From positions 1 to 35,586 of the forward strand of contig CALVSK010000007.1 of the NCBI GenBank assembly GCA_944359015.1: 35,586 nucleotides of DNA. The letters are read 5' to 3'. Position 1 is the first letter of the stretch, and each line of letters opens with the position of its first letter. Source of the stretch: an uncultured Bacilli bacterium (GTDB lineage: Bacteria > Bacillota_I > Bacilli_A > RF39 > UBA660). The position numbers and the translations under genes were made by a program. Under the pieces are notes generated by a model. It saw nothing but the letters and a program-made list of their open reading frames with translations, had not been told where the DNA came from and ran no database searches. Below are positions 23,580 to 30,944 of this stretch, piece after piece.

Positions 23580-23816
23580 ATGAGAATAAGAGAAATTAGA
23601 GAAGATAAAGATTTAAATCAAACCGAAGTTGCTAAAATATTAAACGTATCTCAAGTTGCATATAGTTTTTATGAAATCGGTAAAAGACAACTACCTATTG
23701 ATTTACTCATTAAATTAGCAAAATTTTATAATACTTCAACTGATTATTTACTAGAACTTACCGATGAAAGAAATCCTTATCCTAAATCTTTGGTTGACGA
23801 AGAAAATAGCAAATAA
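23580..23816 (+). CDS. XRE-family helix-turn-helix regulator
   Basis: A 78-residue single-domain Cro/C1-type protein. The HTH spans about residues 5-60: IREIREDKDLNQTEVAKILN, VSQVAYSFYEIGKRQLPIDL, then LIKLAKFYNTSTDYLLELTD. No effector or membrane domain is attached. ATG start with GGAGTG and a 6-base spacer. It is divergent from the FN3 protein gene, and three matching palindromes occupy the shared intergenic region, so it likely represses that gene and perhaps itself. It has its own terminator. The plus-strand promoter is not clear; TATTCT (23551-23556) next to the third palindrome is a possible -10. Confidence 0.88.
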   Translation: MRIREIREDKDLNQTEVAKILNVSQVAYSFYEIGKRQLPIDLLIKLAKFYNTSTDYLLELTDERNPYPKSLVDEENSK

Positions 23817-23868
23817 AAACTATCAATTTAATTCTATTCGATAGATTATTAAAATGATAGTTTTTTAT
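23815..23868 (+). terminator. Intrinsic terminator after the XRE regulator
   Basis: AAAAACTATCA (23815-23825) pairs with TGATAGTTTTT (23855-23865), with a nested TCTAT-TCG-ATAGA hairpin in the loop, and the plus strand continues in a T run. The outer stem begins at the stop codon. Confidence 0.7.
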
Positions 23869-23933
23869 ATTTTAAAATTTTATTCAATCATATTTTTTTC
23901 TTACTTATAATATAAACTTTTTAAAACCTTTTT

Positions 23934-24539
23934 TTATTCAGGCTTAATTACTATATGACGATTAGGTTCTTCTCCTTCACTTTCAGTTTTTACCCCTTTA
24001 AAATCCGTTAATTTATTATGAATTATTCTTCTTTCATAACTAGTCATATTATCAAGTGCCACTGGAACTTTTGTTTTTACCACTTCTTTGGCAGTTGCTA
24101 TTGCTAGTCTTTCTAAATTTCTTTTTATCTTATCTTTATAATTTGATACATCTAAATTTATTTTATAATATACACCTATTTCATTTAACATTTTTTGCTT
24201 AACAAGTGTTTCTAGTGCTTTTAATGTTCTTCCTTCTTTTCCTATTAATATTGGGTTGTTATTAGAATACATTTTAATAGTTGTTCTTTCATCTTTTGTT
24301 GCTATTTCAAATGATATTTCTAAGCCCATATTTTCAATTATTTTTCTTAAAAATTCTTTTATTTCTTCATTAATATCTTTTTTTTGATAAACTGTTATTT
24401 CTTTTAATGTTCCTTGAAAAAGTTTTCCTTTTTTTTCTTTTGTTGTATAAACTATTTCTTCTTTATTTAAATTGTTTTCTGCTAATATTTCTTCTAATAC
24501 AACCTCTATTTCTTTACCTTCTTTAATTATCTTTTCCAT
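23934..24539 (-). CDS. khpB: KhpB/Jag RNA-binding protein
   Basis: A 201-residue RNA-binding protein with the three Jag parts: an N-terminal Jag-N domain (about 1-50, LEEILAENNLNKEEIVYTT), a KH domain (about 75-135, with PILIGKEGRTLKALE as the GxxG loop) and an R3H domain (about 140-201, TSYERRIIHNKLTD with the R-x3-H core). KhpB with KhpA affects cell elongation and division in streptococci. It overlaps the end of yidC by 17 bases, so the pair is coupled. The rpmH-rnpA-yidC-jag order is standard, but the following mnmE is displaced by the FN3/XRE module. Confidence 0.95.
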   Translation of the reverse strand: MEKIIKEGKEIEVVLEEILAENNLNKEEIVYTTKEKKGKLFQGTLKEITVYQKKDINEEIKEFLRKIIENMGLEISFEIATKDERTTIKMYSNNNPILIGKEGRTLKALETLVKQKMLNEIGVYYKINLDVSNYKDKIKRNLERLAIATAKEVVKTKVPVALDNMTSYERRIIHNKLTDFKGVKTESEGEEPNRHIVIKPE

Positions 24540-25578
24540 ACTTCATTCCTTCTTTCTTAACTAATTTATCTTTTATTTTTTCTTTTTTCATTTTTCTTTC
24601 TTTTTTATTTTTTCTAGGTTTATTAGTTAAGCTTCGATTATTAATCATATTGATTATTATATTTTGGATTGATATAAACGCATAGGTTACTATCCAATAA
24701 AATGCTAAGGCTGTTGGTAAAGTTAAAGATGCATAAACTATTATTACTAGCATAACATATAACATTATTTTCATTTGTTTTCCTGCTTCTGGTGTTGTTT
24801 GTGGCGTTTGACTCATTGTTTGTTTAAATGAAAAATATGTTGATACAGCAATTAATATTAATAGTAATATATATAAATAATTTCCATTTTGGATTCCCAC
24901 TAATGGTGTCATCCCTAAATCGAAACTAAATAATGTTTCTTCATATATTGCTGGTGTTCTATATATTGCTTGTAAAAATGCAAAGAACAATGGTAGTTGA
25001 ATGAAGGCCATTAAACACCCTATTACTGGGTTTACTTTATATTTTTTATAAATCAACATTGTTTCTTGACTTTTTGCCATTAATGATTCGTTATCAGTTC
25101 TATTTCGATATTTTCTTTCAATTTTTTCAATTTCTGGTTGAGCTTTTCGCATATTTGCTGTTTGTTTCGTACTTTTTATGGTAAATGGTAATAATATTAT
25201 TCTTATTGCTAAACCAATTAAAATTAGTGATATACCTAAATTTTCTACTATTACACCTAATTTAATAATTAAATATGCAAGCGGTTTTACAAATGCCCAT
25301 TCCCATAATCCACTGCTTTCTGTCGATGTTAATTTATAATCTTCACAACTTGGCAATTTATTAAAATCATATTTTAATTGCTCTTGATATTGTTCGTATA
25401 ATTTATATAATTCTCCATCTTCTTTTGGTAAGCATATTATATCTTTTTGTAACATTTGTCCTGTTTGTTCATATTCAACTATTTTATTATCTTTATCTTT
25501 TATATAATTTGATGTTCCACATCCACTTGTTAATAAAAGGATAAATACTAATAATAATGCCATTATTTGTTTTTTCAT
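24523..25578 (-). CDS. yidC: YidC/OxaA membrane protein insertase
   Basis: A 351-residue insertase of the Gram-positive lipoprotein type. Signal peptide II with lipobox LTSGC (Cys20), then five hydrophobic segments. The conserved core includes GLAIRIILLPFTIKSTKQT (with the hydrophilic-groove Arg of the first core helix), VNPVIGCLMAFIQLPLFFAF and TLPTALAFYWIVTYAFISIQ. The C-terminal tail is very Lys-rich, as expected for ribosome contact. Starts with ATG after AAAGGA; its start overlaps the rnpA stop region. The insert between membrane segments (about 20-75) includes an extracytoplasmic stretch with two more Cys. It could be the sporulation homologue SpoIIIJ, which also sits next to rnpA. Confidence 0.97.
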   Translation of the reverse strand: MKKQIMALLLVFILLLTSGCGTSNYIKDKDNKIVEYEQTGQMLQKDIICLPKEDGELYKLYEQYQEQLKYDFNKLPSCEDYKLTSTESSGLWEWAFVKPLAYLIIKLGVIVENLGISLILIGLAIRIILLPFTIKSTKQTANMRKAQPEIEKIERKYRNRTDNESLMAKSQETMLIYKKYKVNPVIGCLMAFIQLPLFFAFLQAIYRTPAIYEETLFSFDLGMTPLVGIQNGNYLYILLLILIAVSTYFSFKQTMSQTPQTTPEAGKQMKIMLYVMLVIIVYASLTLPTALAFYWIVTYAFISIQNIIINMINNRSLTNKPRKNKKERKMKKEKIKDKLVKKEGMKYGKDN

Positions 25579-25904
25579 TATATTTTCCTTTCTAAAAGTT
25601 CTTTTAAATCTTCTTTTAGTTCTGTGAAAGATGCCTTATTTGCTTCTTTCTTTATCATTATAATATAATTATTGTTATTTTTAAATAAAAATCGATAATT
25701 ATCTATTATATTTCGATATTGTCTTTTGAATTTATTTCGTGTAACGGCGTTACCTATTTTTTTTCCAACTGCAATACCAAAATTTGGTTTTTCATAATTC
25801 TTTTCTATTCTAAATACTATTGCGTATTTACCATTTATTTTTTTACCTTTTTGAATTATGTTATTAAAATCTTCATGTTTTTTAATCATTTCATATCTTT
25901 TCAT
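25578..25904 (-). CDS. rnpA: Ribonuclease P protein component
   Basis: A 108-residue basic protein that helps the RNase P RNA bind pre-tRNA. The RNR signature is AVTRNKFKRQYRNIIDNYRF with the usual basic residues on one helix; NFGIAVGKKIGNAVTRN precedes it. Starts with ATG after AAGGAG. A strong terminator-like hairpin separates it from rpmH, so its supply is probably lower than L34. Confidence 0.96.
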   Translation of the reverse strand: MKRYEMIKKHEDFNNIIQKGKKINGKYAIVFRIEKNYEKPNFGIAVGKKIGNAVTRNKFKRQYRNIIDNYRFLFKNNNNYIIMIKKEANKASFTELKEDLKELLERKI

Positions 25905-25921
25905 GGTTTTTTCTCCTTAGG

Positions 25922-25948
25922 AAAAAAACCACATTGAGTGGTTTTTTT
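25922..25948 (-). terminator. Terminator between rpmH and rnpA
   Basis: AAAAAAACCAC (25922-25932) and GTGGTTTTTTT (25938-25948) form an 11-bp stem with a 5-base loop and end in seven T residues on either strand. It overlaps the rpmH stop codon and is followed at once by the rnpA ribosome binding site CCTAAGGAG. It should stop much of the transcription from the rpmH promoter, giving more L34 than RNase P protein. Confidence 0.8.
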
Positions 25949-26069
25949 ATTTACATAAAACTTTACGTCCCTTTTGGCGACGACTATTTAAAACTTTTGT
26001 TTCTTTTCTAGCAAAAAATCCATGTTTCTTAGCTTTTTTTCTATTATTTGGTTGATAAGTTCTCTTCAT
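25947..26069 (-). CDS. rpmH: Ribosomal protein L34
   Basis: A 40-residue protein not listed among long reading frames: [20 protein letters not shown] then [20 protein letters not shown]. This is the L34 pattern (MKRTxQPxxRKRxxxHGFRAR...RRxKGRKxL). It binds 23S rRNA. ATG at 26067-26069 after AAGGAGAAAGAATAATT, stop TAA at 25947-25949. The terminal CK instead of SA is a small variation. As in most bacteria it lies immediately beside oriC and dnaA. Confidence 0.97.
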   Translation of the reverse strand: MKRTYQPNNRKKAKKHGFFARKETKVLNSRRQKGRKVLCK

Positions 26070-26101
26070 AATTATTCTTTCTCCTTTTCTTTGGCTTATT
26101 T

Positions 26102-26131
26102 ATTATAATATTAAACTTATTGTTTAGTCAA
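26102..26131 (-). promoter_or_regulatory. rpmH promoter
   Basis: The minus strand has TTGACT (26126-26131), 18 bases, then a perfect TATAAT (26102-26107). This is the strongest-looking sigma-A promoter in the window, fitting a ribosomal protein gene. Confidence 0.75.
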
Positions 26132-26199
26132 GAAAAATGATAATTTTTTATTTTACATATTTATATAATTTAATTTTTTATGGTAATTTTAAACCTTAC

Positions 26200-26399
26200 T
26201 TATCAACATATTTTGTGGATTGTGGATAATTTGTTGATAACTTGTCTTTTTTATCCACAAAATTAACAACAACTTATTAACATACGTGTGGATAATTTGT
26301 TAATAAGTTATTATGTTTTTTTTATTTTTGTTAATTGTGTTGATAATGTTTTTTTTGTCGAATTTTGGCGCTTTTTTGTGTGTATAACTTTGTGGATAT
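26200..26399. other. Replication origin oriC, DnaA-box cluster upstream of dnaA
   Basis: Three perfect DnaA boxes: TGTGGATAA at 26221-26229 and 26287-26295, and TTATCCACA at 26251-26259 in the other direction. Near-matches: TTATCAACA 26200-26208, TGTGGATTG 26214-26222, TGTTGATAA 26232-26240 and 26338-26346, TGTGTATAA 26379-26387, TGTGGATAT 26391-26399. The region is a 413-base gap between rpmH and dnaA, extremely AT-rich with T runs suited to unwinding. Box density plus the rpmH-dnaA position identify the origin. A separate cluster follows dnaA. Confidence 0.92.
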
Positions 26400-26482
26400 T
26401 TTTTTTTATTCATTTTCTCTTTTATTTTTTTTTAAAATGGTTTAAAATGTTCTTAAGGAAATGTAGTTAGTGGGGTGAGGTT

Positions 26483-27835
26483 TTGAAAACAGATGAAATT
26501 TTTTCCAGATTTTTAAACGATATTCAATCACAAGTTAGTCAAAATGCTTATACCATATGGTTTTCAAAACTTGAGCTTTTATCAATTGTTAATAATGTTG
26601 TAACAATAAAAGTTCCTATGGAAATCCACAAACAAATGCTTAGTGAAACTTATAATGATATAATTGATGCCTCTTTCTTTTCTTTAACTGGCATTAATTA
26701 TACTTTTAAATATATTACTGAAGATGAGGTTGAGACATTTACTCAACCAGAAATTGAAGAAAAGCAAGTTGTTAAAGAAATTCCTTGGAATACTAACTTA
26801 AATCCCAAATTTACCTTTGATAGTTTTATTGTTGGAAGTACTAATCGACTTGCTTTTGTAGCTGCTAGAGCTGTTGCAGAAGCTCCTGGAACTATTCATA
26901 ATCCTTTATTTATTTATGGTAGAAGTGGTTTAGGAAAAACCCATTTAATGCAAGCAATAGGTAATTACATTACTGAACATAGTAATAAAAAGGTACTTTA
27001 TACTACAAGTAATGAGTTTATGACTGAATTTACTGGAATTGCAACAATAGACAAGGGTAGTAGTAATATTAATTATGCCAATGAATTTAAAAATAAATAT
27101 AGAAATGTAGATGTTTTAATTATTGATGATATACAGTTTTTAGTGGGTGCTGAAAGAACTCAACAAGAATTTTTTCATACATTTAATGCCCTTCATCAAG
27201 CAAATAAACAAATTATTATTAGTAGTGATAAAAGTCCAGATGACTTAAAAAAGATTGAGGAACGTCTTAGAAGTAGATTTATGTGGGGTTTGCCTGTTGA
27301 TATTTATCCACCAGATTTTAGTTTAAGATGTGAAATTATAAAAGCAAAAATTAAAAATACTAGTATTGAAAATAAATTAACAGATGATGCACTAGATTAT
27401 ATTGCTAATTCTTGTGCTAACGATGTTAGACATATAGAAGGTACAATCAATCGACTCCTTGCTTATTCTGCTATGATGGTTCCTGATAAAATAACATTAG
27501 ATTTTGCTAATGAAGCCTTAAAAGATTATGTTACTACTAATGTATTTATCAACAATTCTATTGCATCAATACAAAATGCAGTTGCTGAATACTTTAAAAT
27601 ATCGGTTGATGATTTAAAAAGTAAAAGAAGAACTAATAGTGTTGTTAGGCCTCGACATATCGCTATGTACTTATGTCGAGAGGAAACTGATGAAAATTTA
27701 ATGAAAATTGGTTTAGAATTTGGAGGAAGAGATCATTCTACTGTATCTACTGCTATTGATAAAATTAAAGAGGAATTAGAAACAAATGATAACTTGAATA
27801 ATATGTTGAAAGAAATAAAAAATAAGTTACAATAA
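26483..27835 (+). CDS. dnaA: Chromosomal replication initiator DnaA
   Basis: A 450-residue AAA+ initiator. Domain I (1-80) recruits helicase; a short linker (81-105); AAA+ domain III with Walker A GRSGLGKT (146-153), Walker B VLIIDDIQFL (211-220) and arginine finger region RLRSRFMWGL; domain IV from about residue 340 with the DNA-binding signature FGGRDHSTVSTAIDKI. It binds the boxes on both sides of its own gene. Translation starts at TTG (26483-26485) preceded by GGGGTGAGG. DnaA boxes in the upstream gap imply autoregulation. Sequence TTTAAAATGGTTTAAAATG just upstream may carry the promoter but no clear hexamer pair is visible. Confidence 0.98.
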   Translation: MKTDEIFSRFLNDIQSQVSQNAYTIWFSKLELLSIVNNVVTIKVPMEIHKQMLSETYNDIIDASFFSLTGINYTFKYITEDEVETFTQPEIEEKQVVKEIPWNTNLNPKFTFDSFIVGSTNRLAFVAARAVAEAPGTIHNPLFIYGRSGLGKTHLMQAIGNYITEHSNKKVLYTTSNEFMTEFTGIATIDKGSSNINYANEFKNKYRNVDVLIIDDIQFLVGAERTQQEFFHTFNALHQANKQIIISSDKSPDDLKKIEERLRSRFMWGLPVDIYPPDFSLRCEIIKAKIKNTSIENKLTDDALDYIANSCANDVRHIEGTINRLLAYSAMMVPDKITLDFANEALKDYVTTNVFINNSIASIQNAVAEYFKISVDDLKSKRRTNSVVRPRHIAMYLCREETDENLMKIGLEFGGRDHSTVSTAIDKIKEELETNDNLNNMLKEIKNKLQ

Positions 27836-27913
27836 TGTGGATAAATTTTTATTTTATTTGTCGAATATAAGCCAATAAAATATGTTATAATATAGTTATC
27901 AACATTATCAACA
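27836..27913. other. Second DnaA-box cluster between dnaA and dnaN
   Basis: A perfect TGTGGATAA (27836-27844) starts at the base after the dnaA stop codon, and two tandem near-boxes TTATCAACA occupy 27896-27904 and 27905-27913 with no gap. Between and after them the DNA is almost pure A/T. Together with the cluster upstream of dnaA this looks like a bipartite origin of the B. subtilis type, where the unwinding site lies on the dnaN side. Confidence 0.7.
27883..27891 (+). promoter_or_regulatory. dnaN promoter, extended -10
   Basis: TGTTATAAT is a perfect extended -10; no -35 hexamer is visible 17 bases upstream. The leader to dnaN would be about 70 bases and would contain the tandem DnaA near-boxes. 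Confidence 0.6.
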
Positions 27914-27970
27914 CTATTAATAAAATTATTAAAAGAAAATAAAAGAAAGAAATATATAAGAGGTGAAAAT

Positions 27971-29086
27971 ATGAAATGGACAATAGAAAAAAATGTAATA
28001 TTAGATGCTTTAAACAATGTTACTAGAGCTTTATCACAAAGAACAACAATTCCTGTTTTAAATGGTATTGTATTTGATGTAAGTGAAAAGGGAATTGAGC
28101 TTCTTGCAAGTGATTCAGAGTTAACAATTAAAGTTTTTATTGAAGAAAAAGACATAAAACATATTGAAGGAAAAGGTAAAATTATTATACAAAGTAAATA
28201 TTTTGTGGATATGATTAAAAAAATGCCTGCGGATACAATTGACTTTGAAGTTGAAGATAGTTTAAAAATAAAAATATCAACTCCAACTAATCAATATAAA
28301 TTGAATTGCTATAATCCTAACGATTATCCAAATATAAATATAGATAAAAGTAGTGATGGTATTATTATTTCTGCTGAAAAATTAAGAGAAATTATATCAC
28401 AAACTTCTTATGCATTATCAACACAAGAAGTAAGACCAATATTAACTGGTATTAATTTTAAAATAAATGGCGATATTTTGGAATGTATTGCAACTGATTC
28501 ATATAGGTTGTCTAAGAAAAATATTAAATTATCAACTCCAGTTAATAAAATTATTAATATTGTTATTCCTGGAAGAAGTATAACTGAATTAGAAAAAATT
28601 ATATGTGATGATGAAGATGTGGAAATCTATGTATTTAGTAACAAAATATTATTTGTTTATAAAAATATTTATATTCAAAGTAATTTGTTAAATGGTAGTT
28701 ATCCAGAAACTTCTCACTTTATTCCAACTGATTTTGCTTATATGATAAATTTAAATTTAAGAGATTTTTATGATGCTGTTGATAGAGCTGCTTTACTTGC
28801 TCAAAATAAAGATAAAAATATTAAAATGCGTATTGAAGATAAAGAAATGGTTATTACTTCAACTTCTAATGAATTAGGAAACGCTGAAGAAAAATTAAAA
28901 ATTGATTGTAATAATAAAGAAAAATTAGAAATTTCTTTTAGTTCAAAATATATGATGGATGCTTTAAAAGTTGTTAAAGAAGATAATATATTTTTGTTAC
29001 TTAATACTGATGATAAGCCAATTTTGATTAAACCAGTCACTGATGAATCTTTAATTGAGTTAATTTTACCTATAAAAACTTATTAA
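27971..29086 (+). CDS. dnaN: DNA polymerase III beta sliding clamp
   Basis: A 371-residue clamp with three similar domains, forming a ring dimer around DNA that tethers polymerase. Landmarks: NNVTRALSQRTTIPVLNGIV, the KMPADTIDFEV stretch, ATDSYRLSKK in the second domain, and FSSKYMMDALKVV with LPIKTY at the C-terminus, near the hydrophobic partner-binding pocket. ATG start after AAGAGGTGAAAAT. It follows dnaA with its own promoter and ends with a strong terminator, so the usual dnaN-yaaA-recF run is broken here. Confidence 0.98.
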   Translation: MKWTIEKNVILDALNNVTRALSQRTTIPVLNGIVFDVSEKGIELLASDSELTIKVFIEEKDIKHIEGKGKIIIQSKYFVDMIKKMPADTIDFEVEDSLKIKISTPTNQYKLNCYNPNDYPNINIDKSSDGIIISAEKLREIISQTSYALSTQEVRPILTGINFKINGDILECIATDSYRLSKKNIKLSTPVNKIINIVIPGRSITELEKIICDDEDVEIYVFSNKILFVYKNIYIQSNLLNGSYPETSHFIPTDFAYMINLNLRDFYDAVDRAALLAQNKDKNIKMRIEDKEMVITSTSNELGNAEEKLKIDCNNKEKLEISFSSKYMMDALKVVKEDNIFLLLNTDDKPILIKPVTDESLIELILPIKTY

Positions 29087-29091
29087 AAAAT

Positions 29092-29123
29092 GAATAATAA
29101 AATTTAATATTATTCTTTTTTTT
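29092..29123 (+). terminator. Intrinsic terminator after dnaN
   Basis: GAATAATA (29092-29099) and TATTATTC (29108-29115) form an 8-bp stem with an 8-base loop, followed by eight T residues. It isolates dnaN from the ComK-like gene. Confidence 0.75.
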
Positions 29124-29151
29124 GACATTTTTTTTAATTTATATCTATTAA
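29122..29151 (+). promoter_or_regulatory. Promoter of the ComK-like gene
   Basis: A perfect TTGACA (29122-29127) overlaps the end of the dnaN terminator T run; TATTAA (29146-29151) lies 18 bases downstream. The leader would be about 18 bases, ending in AAGAGGTGGG. Confidence 0.55.
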
Positions 29152-29175
29152 AATACTAACTTTAAGAGGTGGGTT

Positions 29176-29607
29176 ATGGATTATTTGATTAATGTTAATA
29201 CTATTTATGTTAAATATGATGGTATAAATACTTTTGTTTTTGAAAAAGATAGAAGTTATTGTTTTTTGGGAAATTTACTAAATAAAATATTAAATAAAAG
29301 TTGTGAGTATTATGGTAGTTCTTTTAAAGGAAGACTTAAAGGAGCAAAATCTTTAATTAAAAGTAGATATAAATTACCTATAATAGTAAGTGAAAAAAGT
29401 AATATAGTATTTTTTTCCTTTAAAGATATCGAAAATAATTATTATTGGTTTAGTTTTAATAATATTATAGGTTATGAGAAAATTGATAAAAATTTGAAAA
29501 TATGGTTTTGTAATGAAAAATCTATTATATTAAAATCATCATATACTGTTTTTAATAATCAAATATTAAAGTGTAGTGGATTATTGGTTAATTATCAACG
29601 TAGATAA
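29176..29607 (+). CDS. comK: ComK-family competence transcription factor homologue, short form
   Basis: A 143-residue protein. The central part follows B. subtilis ComK closely by eye: SCEYYGSSFKGRLKGAKSLI against SCRFFGSSYAGRKAG, LPIIVSEKSNIVFFSF against PPIMVDPSNQIFLFP, YWFSFNNI against GWISHVHV, and SYTVFNNQILKCSGL against SYNSFENQVYRTAWL. ComK binds paired AT-rich boxes in the minor groove and switches on DNA uptake genes. This copy stops about 40 residues earlier, losing the region that holds FMLYPK, the signal by which MecA delivers ComK to ClpCP. It has a TTGACA promoter, AAGAGGTGGG as ribosome binding site and is boxed in by the dnaN terminator. It occupies the place of yaaA between dnaN and recF. 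Confidence 0.8.
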   Translation: MDYLINVNTIYVKYDGINTFVFEKDRSYCFLGNLLNKILNKSCEYYGSSFKGRLKGAKSLIKSRYKLPIIVSEKSNIVFFSFKDIENNYYWFSFNNIIGYEKIDKNLKIWFCNEKSIILKSSYTVFNNQILKCSGLLVNYQRR

Positions 29608-29843
29608 TTAAAAATCGTTATTTTCTAGTCATTTAGATATTTTTTATATATAATTTTGTGTATAGTTAATAAGTTAAAAATAAAAAAAGTATTAATTATT
29701 GATAATTATCAAAAAATACTAAAAGATGGATAAAATTTTTATTTTTTGCTTTTATACACCTTTTTTTTGTGCTATAATTAATATGTGTATAGGTATACCC
29801 AAATACCATAAATATTTGTTGTAAGACGTTAGAGGGGGTTTAT
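29608..29843 (+). promoter_or_regulatory. recF upstream region: extended -10 promoter and inverted repeat
   Basis: This 236-base gap holds no gene. TGCTATAAT at 29770-29778 is a perfect extended -10 for the recF-gyrB-gyrA operon, with TTGCTT further upstream at a poor 21-base spacing. A 14-base perfect palindrome TTGATAATTATCAA (29699-29712) is flanked by AGTATT (29688) and AATACT (to 29720), making a nested inverted repeat with no T run. The rest is featureless AT-rich DNA. Confidence 0.5.
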
Positions 29844-30944
29844 GTGAAAATTGAGTCAGTTAATTTAGTAAATTTCAGAAACTATGATAAATTAAAAATT
29901 TCATTTAATAAGTTTTTAAATATTTTTTATGGAAAAAATGGTTCTGGAAAAACTAATTTAGTTGAAGCAATATATTTACTTTCTTTAACGAAGTCATTTA
30001 GAATAAACAATGATAAATTATTAATTAAAAAAGGTTGCTTAAAGGCAACAGTAAGGGGTGAGGTATTATTTAATAATGATTTATCAAGTTATTCAATTGT
30101 TATAGGTAATGATATAAAGAATGTATTAATTAATGATTTAAAAGTTGATAAAATTAGTAATTATATATCTAGAGTTAATGTAATATTATTTAATCCTGTT
30201 GATACTAGATTAATTGATAATGCACCTAGTGAAAGAAGAAAATTATTAAATATTGAAATTAGTCAATTATTTAAAGAATATCTAGTTATTTTAGCAAATT
30301 ATAATAAAATCTTAAAACAAAGAAATTTTTATATTAGGTCTTTATACATTAATGGAAATAAAGATAAAGAATATTTAAATATATTAACAAAAAAATTAAT
30401 TGAGTATGGAAAAAAAATTTGTAAATATAGATTATCTTTTTGTGAAAATATTAATAAATACATTACAGAAATTTATAAATCTATTTCTAATGTTGGCGAA
30501 TTAAAAATTAAATATATTTCTAGTTATAAAAATAAAAGTGAAACAGAGTTACTTGAATATTATCAAAAACATGAGCAAAAAGAAATGGAAATAGGTAAGA
30601 CCATAATTGGAGTACATCATGATGATATAGCATTTGTATTAGATAATAATAATTTAAAAGAATGGGGAAGTGAAGGTCAAAGAAAAAATGCTATTATAGC
30701 TTTTAAATTATCTGAAATAAATGTTATTAAAAATATTAAAGGATATTATCCAATATTGATATTAGATGATTTATTTAGTGAACTTGATAAAGGAAAAATC
30801 AAAAATATTTTAAATTTATTAAATGAAGAAGTTCAAACGTTTATTACCACAACAGAAATAAATAATATTGATAAAAAAATAAGAAAAAAGGCAAAAATAT
30901 TTGAGGTTTTGGAAGGAACTATAAAGGAGGATTCAAATGAATAA
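29844..30944 (+). CDS. recF: DNA repair protein RecF
   Basis: A 366-residue SMC-like ATPase that with RecO and RecR loads RecA at gaps. Walker A is [19 protein letters not shown]; the signature is in [19 protein letters not shown]; Walker B is [17 protein letters not shown]. The central part is a coiled-coil-like arm. Starts at GTG (29844-29846) after GAGGGGG; an out-of-frame ATG at 29842-29844 is followed directly by a TGA stop. It overlaps gyrB by 8 bases, so the two are coupled. Confidence 0.97.
   Translation: MKIESVNLVNFRNYDKLKISFNKFLNIFYGKNGSGKTNLVEAIYLLSLTKSFRINNDKLLIKKGCLKATVRGEVLFNNDLSSYSIVIGNDIKNVLINDLKVDKISNYISRVNVILFNPVDTRLIDNAPSERRKLLNIEISQLFKEYLVILANYNKILKQRNFYIRSLYINGNKDKEYLNILTKKLIEYGKKICKYRLSFCENINKYITEIYKSISNVGELKIKYISSYKNKSETELLEYYQKHEQKEMEIGKTIIGVHHDDIAFVLDNNNLKEWGSEGQRKNAIIAFKLSEINVIKNIKGYYPILILDDLFSELDKGKIKNILNLLNEEVQTFITTTEINNIDKKIRKKAKIFEVLEGTIKEDSNE

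Noticed and set aside
23880-23933. Terminator after khpB
   Set aside because: The repeat around 23900-23920 does not pair well and no stem plus T tract could be built.
26288-26470. A 60-codon plus-strand frame inside oriC
   Set aside because: It lies in the DnaA-box region, is Phe-rich from T runs, and matches no family.
27733-28155. A 140-codon minus-strand frame across the dnaA-dnaN junction
   Set aside because: It runs antisense through the origin boxes and two well-supported genes.
29608-29843. ComK binding boxes (AAAA-N5-TTTT pairs) near the ComK-like gene
   Set aside because: A- and T-runs are so common here that box matches are expected by chance, and no properly spaced pair stood out.
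29608-29843. A missed S4-domain YaaA gene between the ComK-like gene and recF
   Set aside because: No reading frame of suitable length or S4 motif is present in the 236 bases.
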